Notes: generated from the letters alone by a model not told the origin. A stretch of 64,000 bases of DNA from Micromonospora ferruginea (GCF_013694245.2 NZ_CP059322.2:3479001-3543000), one strand, 5' to 3'; counted from the first letter of the stretch, positions 24,942 through 40,392 are shown. Numbers and translations: made by a program.

Positions 24942-25685
24942 GTGGATCGCCAACGGCTCAGCAGCATCGCGCACTCGCACCACCCGATCGCGGCGCCGAT
25001 CTCCGGTGTCAACGTCAACCGGCTCCTGCGCCGGGCCGACCGCCGGCCGGCGGCCCGCATCCTCGACCTCGGCTGCGGGCAGGCGGCCTGGGCGATGCAG
25101 GCCCTCGCCCACTACCCGGACGGGCACGCCGACGCCGTCGACACCAGCCACCACGCCCTCGAGCACGCAGCCGCGGCGGCCGAGGCGCGCGGCCTCGCCG
25201 ACCGGCTCACCCTGCACGAACGCGACGCCCGGAGGTACGTGCCGGACGGCGACTACGACCTGGTGCTGTGCATCGGGTCGACCCACATCTTCGACGGGGT
25301 CGTCGGCACCCTGAAGGCGGCCGGACGGCACGTGAACCCGGACGGCATCCTGGTGCTCGGCGAGTGCTTCTGGCAGGCGCCGCCGACGCCGGCGGCGCTG
25401 ACCGCGCTCGACGTCGCCCCGGCGGACCACACCGACCTCGCCGGCCTGGTGGACGTCGTCGAGGAGGCCGGCTGGACCCCGGTCCACGCGCACGTCAGCG
25501 ACGCCGCCGAGTGGGACAACTACGAGTGGTCCTGGGTCGGCTCGCTCACCGAGTGGGCGCTGGACAACCCCGGCCACCCGGACGCCGCCGACGCGCTCGC
25601 CGTGGCGCGGGAGCACCGGGACGGGTGGTTGCGTGGCTACCGCGACGTGCTGGGCTTCGTGACCCTGGTGCTGCGCCGCATCTGA
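24942..25685 (+). CDS. Class I SAM-dependent methyltransferase
   Basis: A 247-residue methyltransferase. Motif I is ILDLGCGQAAWAM (about residues 40-52), the acidic ribose-binding position is AVDTSHHALEHA, and motif IV is DYDLVLCIGSTHIF. The N-terminal SIAHSHHPIAAPIS and a C-terminal region with DAAEWDNYEWSWVGSLTEW are characteristic of an actinobacterial subgroup whose substrates are unknown. GTG 24942 is used; no clear ribosome site is present, so the transcript may be leaderless. Confidence 0.87.
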   Translation: MDRQRLSSIAHSHHPIAAPISGVNVNRLLRRADRRPAARILDLGCGQAAWAMQALAHYPDGHADAVDTSHHALEHAAAAAEARGLADRLTLHERDARRYVPDGDYDLVLCIGSTHIFDGVVGTLKAAGRHVNPDGILVLGECFWQAPPTPAALTALDVAPADHTDLAGLVDVVEEAGWTPVHAHVSDAAEWDNYEWSWVGSLTEWALDNPGHPDAADALAVAREHRDGWLRGYRDVLGFVTLVLRRI

Positions 25686-25816
25686 CCGTGACATGGGCGG
25701 CGAACATGAAACCCCTCCCTGGTTGCGCCAAGGACGAGGAAGCCCGGTGGGTTCCGAGATTCACCGCCGGTGATGGTTGGCGGTTTTACCGTCCCATCGA
25801 TGGCGCGGGTGCGACT

Positions 25817-26191
25817 ATGGAGGGCGTGGGAACTGCGAAAACTGCCGCCATGCCGTCCATCTCGCCGCTGGCCGGCGAGCCGATCAAACGGGCCGACGCC
25901 GAGCGCCTCGCCGGGGTGCTGAAGGCGTTCGCCGATCCGGCGCGGCTGCGGCTGCTCAGCCTGATCCAGTCCGCCCCGCAGGGTGAGGCGTCGGTGAGCG
26001 ACCTGACCGCACCGCTCGGGCTGTCCCAGCCGACGGTGAGCCATCACCTGCGCATCCTCACCGAGGCCGGGCTGTTGGAGCGCGAGAAGCGCGGCGTCTG
26101 GGCCTACTACCGGGTGGTGCCGTCCGCGATCGCGGCGATCGCCGACCTGCTGACCCCGCCCCGGAAGCGAGCGACGAAGCGCGCTCGCTGA
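25817..26191 (+). CDS. ArsR/SmtB-type regulator with altered metal site
   Basis: A 124-residue ArsR-family winged-helix protein: ERLAGVLKAFADPARLRLLS, VSDLTAPLGLSQPTVSHHLR as recognition region, and EREKRGVWAYYRVV as the wing. In metal-responsive relatives the segment just before the recognition helices is E-x-CVCDL; here it is GEASVSDL, so both sensing cysteines are serines and the protein contains no cysteine at all. It is probably a non-metal sensor or a constitutive binder. ATG 25817 and ATG 25850 are both possible starts; the longer is listed. It is a single gene with no obvious target beside it. Confidence 0.82.
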   Translation: MEGVGTAKTAAMPSISPLAGEPIKRADAERLAGVLKAFADPARLRLLSLIQSAPQGEASVSDLTAPLGLSQPTVSHHLRILTEAGLLEREKRGVWAYYRVVPSAIAAIADLLTPPRKRATKRAR

Positions 26192-26503
26192 GCGCGCGGC
26201 TCGGGGGCGGCGAGGGGTTCCCGCCGCCCCGCTGCCGTTCCGAAGTCCGCCGGCTCCTCGACCGGCACACCTCCCCACCCGTGTGGTCTAATTACTCACG
26301 TCGATGTTCGCGCTAACATTGATGGCCGGTCGCCACCACCCTCGGCACCCCGGGCATCGTGACGCGTGCGGGCCTCGCGCCGGAACCGGGCGCCGGCGGT
26401 GGGTTCCCCCTGCGCGCACCGGCGTTCCATCGACGGCCACCACACCGGAAGGCTCCGCGCCGGTACGGAACGTCTCGGAGCCCTGCGCATCCGAGGAGCC
26501 GTC
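26192..26503 (+). promoter_or_regulatory. Intergenic control region of the GH54 gene
   Basis: A 312-bp gap with no gene. It contains an AT-richer patch (TCTAATTACTCACG, 26287-26300) that could include a -10 element, directly followed by the palindromic operator at 26304-26319. The remaining ~180 bp before the ATG would be an unusually long 5' leader; I see no riboswitch-like conserved fold in it. GAGGAGCC is the ribosome site. Confidence 0.5.
26304..26319. promoter_or_regulatory. LacI-type operator upstream of the GH54 gene
   Basis: ATGTTCGCGCTAACAT is an inverted repeat around a central CG with one mismatched pair. The 14-base core TGTTCGCGCTAACA differs at one base from the perfect palindrome TGTTAGCGCTAACA. 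A closely similar site overlaps the start of the GH43 gene (28056-28069), pointing to shared repression by a LacI-family protein. Confidence 0.6.
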
Positions 26504-28024
26504 ATGCCCCTTTCCCGTCCCCGATCCGTCCGGTCCAGACCCGCGCGCCTGACGGTCGCGACCCTGGCCCTCGTCCTGGTGGCCGGCGGCGCCGCCCTGC
26601 TCACGCAGGCCCGGACGGCCACCGCCGCACCCGGGCCGGGCGCCGTCGTCGGTGCACAGTCCGGCCGCTGCGTCGACGTACCCAACGGCAGCACCACCAA
26701 CGGCACCCAGGTCCAGCTCCACGACTGCACCGGCGCGACCGCGCAGACCTGGACCTACACGTCGGCCAGGCAGTTCACGGTGTACGGCACCAAGTGCCTG
26801 GACGCCAACGGCCAGGGCACCGCTCCGGGCACCGCGGTGATCATCTGGGACTGCAACGGACAGCCGAACCAGCAGTGGAACGTCAACGCCGACGGCACGA
26901 TCACCGGTCAACAGTCCGGGCTGTGCCTGGACGCCAACGCCGCCGGCACCGCCAACGGCACCCGGCTCATCCTCTGGACCTGCAACGGCCAGGCCAACCA
27001 GCGGTGGAGCACGTCGACGACGCCGTCGTCCCCGCCGCCCACCTCGCCGCCGCCGGGCGGCGGCCGGCCGTGCGACCTCTACGCCGCCGGCGGCACGCCC
27101 TGCGTGGCGGCGCACAGCACCACCCGCGCGCTCTTCTCGGCGTACGGCGGCAACCTCTACCAGGTCCGTCGCTCCTCGGACAACGCCACCCGCGCCATCG
27201 GCGTACGCGGTGCCGGCGGCTCCGCCGACGCCGCCGCCCAGGACGCGTTCTGCGGCGGCACGACGTGCGTGATCACCGTGGTCTACGACCAGTCGGGCCG
27301 CGGCAACGACCTGTGGTACCAGGGGTCGGCGCAGGTCCCCGGCTCCACCTCCAGCCGGCCCGCGACCGCGACCAGCGAGTCGTTGACCGTCGGCGGCGCC
27401 CGGGCCTACTCGCTCTACATCAACCCCGGCAACAGCTACTGGCGCGACGGGCACCTGACCGGCGTCCCGACCGGCAGCGCGCCGGAAGGCATGTACATGG
27501 TGACCAGCGGCACCCACGTCAACAGCGGCTGCTGCTTCGACTACGGCAACAGCGAGACCACCCGCAGCGCCGACGCCGCCGGCGCGATGGACGCGATCAA
27601 CTTCAGCACCAGTTGCTGGTTCGGCGGCTGCTCCGGCACCGGGCCCTGGGTCCAGGCCGACCTGGAATGGGGCCTCTACCCCGGCGGCAGCCAGACCTGG
27701 AACCCCAACCAGCGCGCCTTCACCAGCAAGTTCGTCACCGCCACGCTGAAGAACAACGGCACCTCCCGCTTCGCCATCAAGGGCAGCAACGCCCAGTCCG
27801 GCAACCTCTACACGCTCTACGACGGATCGCTCCCGCCCGGCTACAGCCCGATGCGGAAGCAGGGCGCGATCATCCTCGGCAGCGGTGGCGACTGCTGCAA
27901 GCCCGGCGGCGGCGCCAACCTGAGCGCCGGCACGTTCTACGAGGGCGCGATGGTCGCGGGCTACCCCTCGGACGCCACCGAGAACGCCGTGCAGGCCGAC
28001 GTCGTGGCCGCCGGATACCGCTGA
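26504..28024 (+). CDS. Secreted GH54 alpha-L-arabinofuranosidase with N-terminal CBM13
   Basis: A 506-residue exported enzyme that should release arabinofuranose from arabinoxylan or arabinan. A signal peptide occupies residues 1-42 (LTVATLALVLVAGGAALL, cleavage near TAA). A ricin-B/CBM13 trefoil spans about 48-169 with three QxW-type repeats, then a Pro/Ser linker. The GH54 (AbfB-type) catalytic domain runs from about 190 to the end. It contains the invariant GCCFDYGNSE with the expected nucleophile Glu351, and ILGSGGDCCK with the acid/base Asp463. Fungal GH54 enzymes carry a C-terminal CBM42; here this is replaced by an N-terminal CBM13. GAGGAGCC precedes ATG 26504. It is the first of three co-directional genes. 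Confidence 0.92.
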   Translation: MPLSRPRSVRSRPARLTVATLALVLVAGGAALLTQARTATAAPGPGAVVGAQSGRCVDVPNGSTTNGTQVQLHDCTGATAQTWTYTSARQFTVYGTKCLDANGQGTAPGTAVIIWDCNGQPNQQWNVNADGTITGQQSGLCLDANAAGTANGTRLILWTCNGQANQRWSTSTTPSSPPPTSPPPGGGRPCDLYAAGGTPCVAAHSTTRALFSAYGGNLYQVRRSSDNATRAIGVRGAGGSADAAAQDAFCGGTTCVITVVYDQSGRGNDLWYQGSAQVPGSTSSRPATATSESLTVGGARAYSLYINPGNSYWRDGHLTGVPTGSAPEGMYMVTSGTHVNSGCCFDYGNSETTRSADAAGAMDAINFSTSCWFGGCSGTGPWVQADLEWGLYPGGSQTWNPNQRAFTSKFVTATLKNNGTSRFAIKGSNAQSGNLYTLYDGSLPPGYSPMRKQGAIILGSGGDCCKPGGGANLSAGTFYEGAMVAGYPSDATENAVQADVVAAGYR

Positions 28025-28054
28025 GACCCCCGTACCAGACTCGAAGGGACCGTG

Positions 28055-30954
<2,900 letters not shown>

Positions 30955-30960
30955 GGTGAA

Positions 30961-31135
30961 AGGCGGGGCCCCCGCTTAACGCCTCCGGTAGAGGAGGGGG
31001 CCCCGCTTAACACCCACCCACCCACCGAGACGTCGAGGCGGTGGTTCTTCGCCTCGCGCGAAGGGCCACCCACTGTCGACGTGTTAAAAGGGGCCCCCTC
31101 CTATGCAGAATGCGTTAAGAAGGGGCCCCGCCTTA
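30961..31135. terminator. Palindromic GGGGCCCC array, bidirectional terminator
   Basis: Between two convergent glycosidase genes lie four copies of a GGGGCCCC-centred palindrome flanked by GTTAAG/CTTAAC: two in one orientation (30961-30980 and 30991-31011) and two inverted (31083-31102 and 31114-31135). A separate stem CGAGGCG...CGCCTCG lies at 31034-31056. The copies can fold individually or pair across the array. I read it as a bidirectional intrinsic-type terminator or RNA-stabilising element; runs of U are absent, as usual in this GC-rich group. Confidence 0.75.
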
Positions 31136-31137
31136 CG

Positions 31138-32997
<1,860 letters not shown>

Positions 32998-33028
32998 CGC
33001 GTTGAACAGGCATTCGAGGTCAACAGCC

Positions 33029-33057
33029 TTGACCGCACACATAGACCGGCTTAGGTT
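33029..33057 (+). promoter_or_regulatory. Promoter of the GH63-like gene
   Basis: TTGACC (33029-33034) and TAGGTT (33052-33057) with a 17-bp spacer. The LacI-type operator begins three bases downstream. The spacing and element sequences parallel the minus-strand promoter at 32968-32997. Confidence 0.75.
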
Positions 33058-33060
33058 TAT

Positions 33061-33072
33061 CGAACCGATTCG
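33061..33072. promoter_or_regulatory. LacI-family operator for the GH63-like gene
   Basis: CGAACCGATTCG, one base pair off the perfect palindrome CGAATCGATTCG, placed directly after the -10 element at 33052-33057. Confidence 0.8.
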
Positions 33073-33145
33073 CCAGATCACCGCAGGCTTGACGGCCGGC
33101 GCGGTCAAGGACTGAGCCATCCGCACCCAGAAAGGCAGCCACCCG

Positions 33146-34858
33146 ATGACCGTCGCCCCCACCGGTCCGGCGTTCTCCGTCCGGGAGATCCCGTTCAGCC
33201 ACCACGGCTCCTGGCTCAGCGTCTCCCCCGTGCTCGCCGAGAACAGCTACGCCGACGACCTGCACCTGGTCTCGCACCGCCACGGCATGCACCCGGTGCT
33301 CCGGTTCACCCCGTCGGGCGACGCCACGGTGACGGCCCGGCCGGCGTTGCTGAGCTGGCAGGACCGGGCCGGCCGGGTGGAGCTGACCGGCGCCGGCCCG
33401 GACACGCTGCGGCTGCGCGGGCGCGGGGCCGGGCTGCGGATCACCGCCGCCGCCGCCACGCTCACCCCGTTCAGCGGGACCTACCTCTACGACGACCCGG
33501 TCTCCGCCGCGTCCGTGTTCACCTCCTACGAGACCGGCCGCCGTTACCGGGTCACCGTGCTCACCGGCGCCGCCGGCTCCGTCGGCGCGCAGGCCCTCGG
33601 CACCGCCGAGCGCGGCCTGGTCCTGCCCGCCGACCAACCGTGGGAGATCGCGATCGAGGAGTACGCGACGGCCCGCGCGCCGTACCGGTCACGCCTGGAC
33701 TTCGACGGCCTGGTGGACGCCGGCCGGGCCGAGTTCGCGGCGTTCGTCGAGGCGGTCGCGCCCTGGCGGGACGCGGAGACGCCGGCCGCCGAGCTGGCCG
33801 CGTACGTGCTGTGGTCGGCCACCGTGGCGCCGGACGGCTTCGTCACCCGACCGGCCGTCCTGATGTCGAAGCACTGGATGAACAAGGTGTGGAGCTGGGA
33901 CCACTGCTTCAACGCGCTGGCCCTCGCCGAGGGGCGGCCGGATCTCGCCTGGGACCAGTTCCACCTGCCCTTCGACCACCAGGACCCGGCGGGGGCGCTG
34001 CCGGACTCGGTGACGCACGCGGAGGTCCTGCACAACTTCGTCAAGCCGCCGGTGCACGGCTGGGCGTTGCGACAGTTGCGCCGCCGGTCGGGCCGCCCGG
34101 TGCCGCGCGACGAGCTGGCCGAGGTCTACCGGCGACTGGCCCGTTGGAGCACGTTCTGGCTGGAGCACCGGCGGGCGCCGGGCCGCCGCCTGCCGCACTA
34201 CCAGCACGGCAACGACAGCGGCTGGGACAACGCCACCACCTTCGACGACGGCCGGGTGGTGGAGGCGCCCGACCTGGCCGCGTTCCTGGTGCTGCAACTG
34301 GGCCACCTCGCGGAGCTGGCGACCGAGCTGGGCCGCCCGGGGGAGGCGACGCGGTGGGCCGCCGTCGCCGACGAGGTGCGCGGCGCGCTGCTGGACGAGC
34401 TGTGGACCGGGGAGCGGTTCACCGCCCGCGACCCGTGGACCGGGCGGACCCGGTCGGGCTCCAGCCTGCTGGACCTCATGCCCGTCGTGCTCGGCGCGGA
34501 GCTTCCGGCGGACGTCGCGGCCGTCCTCGCCCGGCGGGTGGAGGAGCACCTGACCGAGCACGGCCTGGCCACCGAGCCGCTGGACTCGCCGCACCACCTG
34601 GCCGACGGCTACTGGCGCGGCCCGATCTGGGCCCCGGCCACCGTCCTGGTCGAGGACGGGTTGCGCCGGGCCGGGCACACCGGGCCGGCCGACGAGATCA
34701 GCCGGCGGTTCCGGCTGCTGTGCGAGCGGTCCGGCTTCGCCGAGAACTTCGACGCCAAGACCGGCGCGGGCCTGCGGGACCGCGCGTACACCTGGACCGC
34801 GAGCGGCTATCTGCTGCTCGCCGGGGACGACCGCCGGCGACGGGCCGCGCGGGGATGA
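33146..34858 (+). CDS. Cytosolic GH63-like glycosidase
   Basis: A 570-residue intracellular enzyme with no signal peptide. An N-terminal beta-sandwich (about 1-190) precedes an (alpha/alpha)6 barrel with KVWSWDHCFNALALA, HYQHGNDSGWDNAT (the DSGWDN Asp is the likely acid) and GYWRGPIWAP. These are features of the GH63/MGH1-like group, which includes bacterial alpha-glucosidases and mannosylglycerate hydrolases, so it should cleave an imported oligosaccharide or glycoside; the exact substrate is not readable. AAAGGCAG precedes ATG 33146. Promoter and operator upstream place it in the regulon of the LacI protein encoded just downstream on the opposite strand. Confidence 0.82.
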   Translation: MTVAPTGPAFSVREIPFSHHGSWLSVSPVLAENSYADDLHLVSHRHGMHPVLRFTPSGDATVTARPALLSWQDRAGRVELTGAGPDTLRLRGRGAGLRITAAAATLTPFSGTYLYDDPVSAASVFTSYETGRRYRVTVLTGAAGSVGAQALGTAERGLVLPADQPWEIAIEEYATARAPYRSRLDFDGLVDAGRAEFAAFVEAVAPWRDAETPAAELAAYVLWSATVAPDGFVTRPAVLMSKHWMNKVWSWDHCFNALALAEGRPDLAWDQFHLPFDHQDPAGALPDSVTHAEVLHNFVKPPVHGWALRQLRRRSGRPVPRDELAEVYRRLARWSTFWLEHRRAPGRRLPHYQHGNDSGWDNATTFDDGRVVEAPDLAAFLVLQLGHLAELATELGRPGEATRWAAVADEVRGALLDELWTGERFTARDPWTGRTRSGSSLLDLMPVVLGAELPADVAAVLARRVEEHLTEHGLATEPLDSPHHLADGYWRGPIWAPATVLVEDGLRRAGHTGPADEISRRFRLLCERSGFAENFDAKTGAGLRDRAYTWTASGYLLLAGDDRRRRAARG

Positions 34859-34878
34859 GGAGATCCGACGGTACGCGG

Positions 34879-35904
34879 TCAGCGCGCGCCGCGGGCCGCC
34901 GGCACCGGACCGGTGCTGGCGCGCAGCGAGATCGGCGGGCGGTAGAGCCGGTGCCGGGGCGCGGTGTCCGGGGCGGCGATCCGTTCCAGCAGGAGCGACA
35001 CCGCCTCCGCGCCCATGTCGACGATCGGCACGTCGGCCGCGGTCAGCGGCGGCCGGGCGTTCTCCGCCCAGTGCCGCGCGGCGACCCCGGTGAGCGAGAA
35101 GTCGCGCGGCACCACGAGCCCGGCGCTCTCCAGCGCCCGCTGCATGCCGGGCAGGGCCGCCTCGTTGACGGTGGCCACGGCGGTGACCTCGGGGTGGGTG
35201 GCCAGCAGTTCCTCGACGCACGCCTCGCCGGCGGCCACGTCGTCGCCGCAGCAGACGTCGACGCCGACCAGGCCGCGTTCCGCGGTCGCCCCGGCGAAGC
35301 CGGCCGACGCGCGGCTGCCCGGGCCGTAGCCGGCGGCGACCAGCTCGGCCGACCGGTTGACCAGGGCCACGTGCCGGTGCCCGAGGTCGGCCAGGTGGTG
35401 CACGCACCTGGCGATGAGGCCGCCGTAGTCCACGTCGACCCAGCTCATCCCCTGCGGCTGGGCGGTGCGGCCGATGGTCACGAACGGCAGGCCGGTCTGT
35501 TGCAGCCGGGTGACCCGCTCGTCGGTGAGGCGGATCTCCATCAGCACCACGCCGTCGACCCGGCGGCCGGTGACGATCCGCTCGAAGGACCGGTCGTGGT
35601 CGCCGCCGGACGGCGACAGCAGCACGTCCAGGTCGGCCCGCGCGGCGGCCTCGACCACGCTGGCCACGAAGCCGAGCTGCATGTCGGTGAGGCGCCGGCT
35701 GGCCGGCGGGATGACCAGGCCGAGGGTGCGGGTCCGGCCCTCCTTGAGGGCGCGTGCGCTGGCGTTGGGGCGGTAGTCCAGCTCGTCGATGACGGCCTGG
35801 ATCCGCTGCCGGGTGGCCGCCGAGACCGGCCGTTTGCCGCTGAGCACGTACGACACGGTGCTGCGGGACACCCCGGCGCGCCGGGCGATCTCACCGATGT
35901 TCAT
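34879..35904 (-). CDS. LacI-family repressor
   Basis: A 341-residue regulator. The N-terminal HTH reads MNIGEIARRAGVSRSTVSYV with the hinge helix NASARALKEGRTRTLGLVIP, followed by a two-lobed sugar-binding-protein-like domain (about 60-330). ATG 35904 starts exactly at the family's usual N-terminus. Its promoter carries a CGAATCGGTTCA operator, and related operators sit at the promoters of the GH39-like and GH63-like genes, so it appears to repress itself and both glycosidases until a sugar inducer binds. It is convergent with the GH63-like gene, 20 bp between stops. Confidence 0.93.
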   Translation of the reverse strand: MNIGEIARRAGVSRSTVSYVLSGKRPVSAATRQRIQAVIDELDYRPNASARALKEGRTRTLGLVIPPASRRLTDMQLGFVASVVEAAARADLDVLLSPSGGDHDRSFERIVTGRRVDGVVLMEIRLTDERVTRLQQTGLPFVTIGRTAQPQGMSWVDVDYGGLIARCVHHLADLGHRHVALVNRSAELVAAGYGPGSRASAGFAGATAERGLVGVDVCCGDDVAAGEACVEELLATHPEVTAVATVNEAALPGMQRALESAGLVVPRDFSLTGVAARHWAENARPPLTAADVPIVDMGAEAVSLLLERIAAPDTAPRHRLYRPPISLRASTGPVPAARGAR

Positions 35905-35925
35905 CCCGCTCCCGGCAACGGTCGT

Positions 35926-35937
35926 CGAATCGGTTCA
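35926..35937. promoter_or_regulatory. Autoregulatory operator of the LacI gene
   Basis: CGAATCGGTTCA, differing at two bases from CGAATCGATTCG, lies 22 bases upstream of the LacI start codon and about 12 bases downstream of its -10 element. Confidence 0.72.
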
Positions 35938-35949
35938 CCTGGTGGGACG

Positions 35950-35979
35950 ACCCTAGGGCGGGTCGATCGCGGCTGTCAA
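35950..35979 (-). promoter_or_regulatory. Promoter of the LacI gene
   Basis: On the minus strand TTGACA (35979-35974) and TAGGGT (35955-35950) are spaced by 18 bp, the same spacing and nearly the same hexamers as the GH39-like gene promoter. Confidence 0.78.
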
Positions 35980-36004
35980 CGCATGGAATAGACGTAGCTC
36001 GATA

Positions 36005-38475
<2,471 letters not shown>

Positions 38476-38497
38476 GCGGGCGACCGGCGACGGGGCG

Positions 38498-38681
38498 GTG
38501 ACGGTGAGGGTCACCGGCTGGCGCAGCCTGACCACCACGCACGACTGGGAACGGGTGATCGGCGACGCCAACGGCGTGATGCCCGGTCCGCGTACCGACT
38601 TGCCGGTGCTGATCGTGGAGACCGACGTCGGCCTGGAGGGGGCCGGAGCGGGCCGGGCTGCGGCTCGTCCCGGACCGCTAG
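38498..38681 (+). pseudogene. Deletion remnant of an enolase-superfamily (mandelate racemase-like) gene
   Basis: From GTG 38498/38504 the frame encodes VTGWRSLTTTHDWERVIGDA and then VPVLIVETDVGLEG-like residues, the N-terminal capping domain of mandelate racemase/muconate-lactonising enzymes. At about 38643, in a different frame, CCGGAGCGG starts PERAGLRLVPDR followed by TAG 38679, which reads like the extreme C-terminus of the same family. Nearly the whole barrel (about 300 residues) is missing, so an internal deletion with a frame change has left the two ends. The neighbouring FadR regulator would be a usual partner of such a sugar-acid dehydratase. Confidence 0.7.
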
Positions 38682-39418
38682 CCGGGCGGCCCTTCGAGCC
38701 GGCGCCGCTGCCACGAGGTGACGATGTGGTCGCGCATGGCGCGTTCGGCGCCGGCCGCGTCCCGGCGGGCGATGGCGTCGACCACCAGCGCGTGCTCGTC
38801 GAGCGTCGACTCGAAGGCGCTCTCGTACGCCAGCCCGTGGAACCGGTCGCTCTCCATCGCCCGGCGGTAGAGGCGCTTGCAGATGTTCTCGGCCAGGCGG
38901 TTGCCGGACAGTTCCATGATCGTGAAGTGGAAGACCACGTCCGCCTGGCGGGAGGAGTCGGTCTCGTGCCGGATCTCGCGCATCGCCGCGAGCGCGTGCT
39001 CCACCCGGGTCAGCTCCTCCGGCGTGCGCCGGGTCGCCAGGGCGCCCGCCATGGCCGCCTCCAGGCTGCCCCGGACGATCGTCAGCTCGTCCAGGACGCC
39101 CAGCGACTCGTCGTTGTCGATCAGCGCGGACAGCACGACCGGGTCCAGCATGTTCCACGAGCCGGCCCGGGCCACCTGGGTCCCGCGCCCCTGCGAGACC
39201 ACCACCAGGCCCTTCTCCTCCAGCCGTTTCACCGACTCGCGGACGACCGTGCGGCTCACCCCGAAGTGCTCGCTGAGCGGCCCCTCCGGGGGCAGCAGTT
39301 GCCCCTCGCCGAGCTGGCCGGTGACGATGAGCTCGACCAGCTCGCGGACGACCGCGACGCCCAACCGCTCCGCCGGGCGGCGGGGCGGAAGGGCGAGCCG
39401 GTCCACGCGCGCGGTCAT
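38678..39418 (-). CDS. FadR/GntR-family transcriptional regulator
   Basis: A 246-residue GntR regulator of the FadR subfamily. The winged HTH (about residues 15-80) reads VVRELVELIVTGQLGEGQLL, PEGPLSEHFGVSRTVVRESV, and KRLEEKGLVVVSQGRGTQVA; the all-helical FCD effector domain (about 95-230) contains the metal-binding histidine pattern (VVFHFTIMELSGNRL, DEHALVVDAIARRD, MRDHIVTSW). FCD-type regulators usually respond to sugar acids or other carboxylates. ATG 39418 is taken, with GTG 39424 possible. Its stop overlaps the end of the deleted enolase-family gene, its likely former target. Confidence 0.9.
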   Translation of the reverse strand: MTARVDRLALPPRRPAERLGVAVVRELVELIVTGQLGEGQLLPPEGPLSEHFGVSRTVVRESVKRLEEKGLVVVSQGRGTQVARAGSWNMLDPVVLSALIDNDESLGVLDELTIVRGSLEAAMAGALATRRTPEELTRVEHALAAMREIRHETDSSRQADVVFHFTIMELSGNRLAENICKRLYRRAMESDRFHGLAYESAFESTLDEHALVVDAIARRDAAGAERAMRDHIVTSWQRRRLEGPPG

Positions 39419-39453
39419 GGCCACACCCTAGGCCCTCCCGGCCCGCGACCGGG

Positions 39454-40320
39454 TCACGCGCCGATCGCGTCCAGTTCGGCGAGCGCGTCGGCGGGCAGGT
39501 CCAGGGCCGCCCCGGCGACGTTCTCGCGCAGGTGGGCGATCGAGGACGTGCCGGGGATGAGCAGGATGTTCGGCGAGCGGTGCAGCAGCCAGGCCAGCGC
39601 GACGGCCATCGGGGTGGCCGCCAGCCGCTTCGCCACCCGGTCCAGGACCTCCGACTGCAACGGCGAGAAGCCGCCCAGCGGGAAGTACGGCACGAACGCG
39701 ACGCCCTGCCGGGCGGTTGCGTCGACCAGCGCGTCGTCGGCGCGGTTGGCCAGGTTGTAGAGGTTCTGCACGCAGACCACCGGGGCGATCGACTGAGCCT
39801 CGGCGAGCTGGTCCGGGGTGACCGTGCTCAGCCCCAGGTGCCGGATCAGCCCCTGCTCCCGCAGCGCGGCGAGCGCGCCGAACGGCTCGGCGATCGAACC
39901 CGGCTCCGGGGTGTCGAAGCCGCCGACGCGCAGGTTCACCACGTCGAGCGCCTCGAGGCCGAGACGGCGCAGGTTGTCGTGCACCTGCCGGGTCAGCTCG
40001 GCCGGCGTGCGGGCGGGCGGCCATCCGCCCTGCTCGTCGCGGCGGTTGCCGACCTTGGTCACGATGTGCAGGTCGTCCGGGTAGGGCGCGAGCGCATCGC
40101 GGATGATCTCGTTGGTGACGTGCGGGCCGTAGAAGTCGGCCGTGTCGATGTGCCGGATGCCCAGCTCGACCGCCGTCCGCAGCACGGCGACGGCGGCGTC
40201 GCGGTCGCGGGGCGGCCCGAACACGCCGGGGCCGGCCAGTTGCATGGCGCCGTAGCCCATCCGGGTGAGGGTGAGGTCGCCGACCTGACAGGTGCCACCG
40301 GGAAGCTTGTCGCCGGTCAT
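39454..40320 (-). CDS. Aldo/keto reductase
   Basis: A 288-residue NADPH-dependent AKR. DTADFYGPH contains the catalytic Asp and Tyr, IVTKVG the catalytic Lys; the usual catalytic His position is in DVVNLRVGG and appears replaced, as in a subgroup of actinobacterial AKRs annotated simply as oxidoreductases. The C-terminal LLIPGTSSIAHLRENV matches the phosphate-binding loop. ATG 40320 gives the start MTGDKLPGG. It is upstream of the FadR gene on the same strand (36 bp), so the two may be cotranscribed. Confidence 0.88.
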   Translation of the reverse strand: MTGDKLPGGTCQVGDLTLTRMGYGAMQLAGPGVFGPPRDRDAAVAVLRTAVELGIRHIDTADFYGPHVTNEIIRDALAPYPDDLHIVTKVGNRRDEQGGWPPARTPAELTRQVHDNLRRLGLEALDVVNLRVGGFDTPEPGSIAEPFGALAALREQGLIRHLGLSTVTPDQLAEAQSIAPVVCVQNLYNLANRADDALVDATARQGVAFVPYFPLGGFSPLQSEVLDRVAKRLAATPMAVALAWLLHRSPNILLIPGTSSIAHLRENVAGAALDLPADALAELDAIGA

Positions 40321-40392
40321 GGTTCCCTTCCGCCCGCCGGAGTGTCCGGAGGGCATCCCTCACGGTGCCCCTCGTCGGCCGGCGCAACCAGG

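Noticed and set aside
30961..31135. Repeated palindromes as a possible CRISPR array or attachment site
   Set aside because: Copies are inverted relative to each other, unevenly spaced, and no integrase or cas gene is near.
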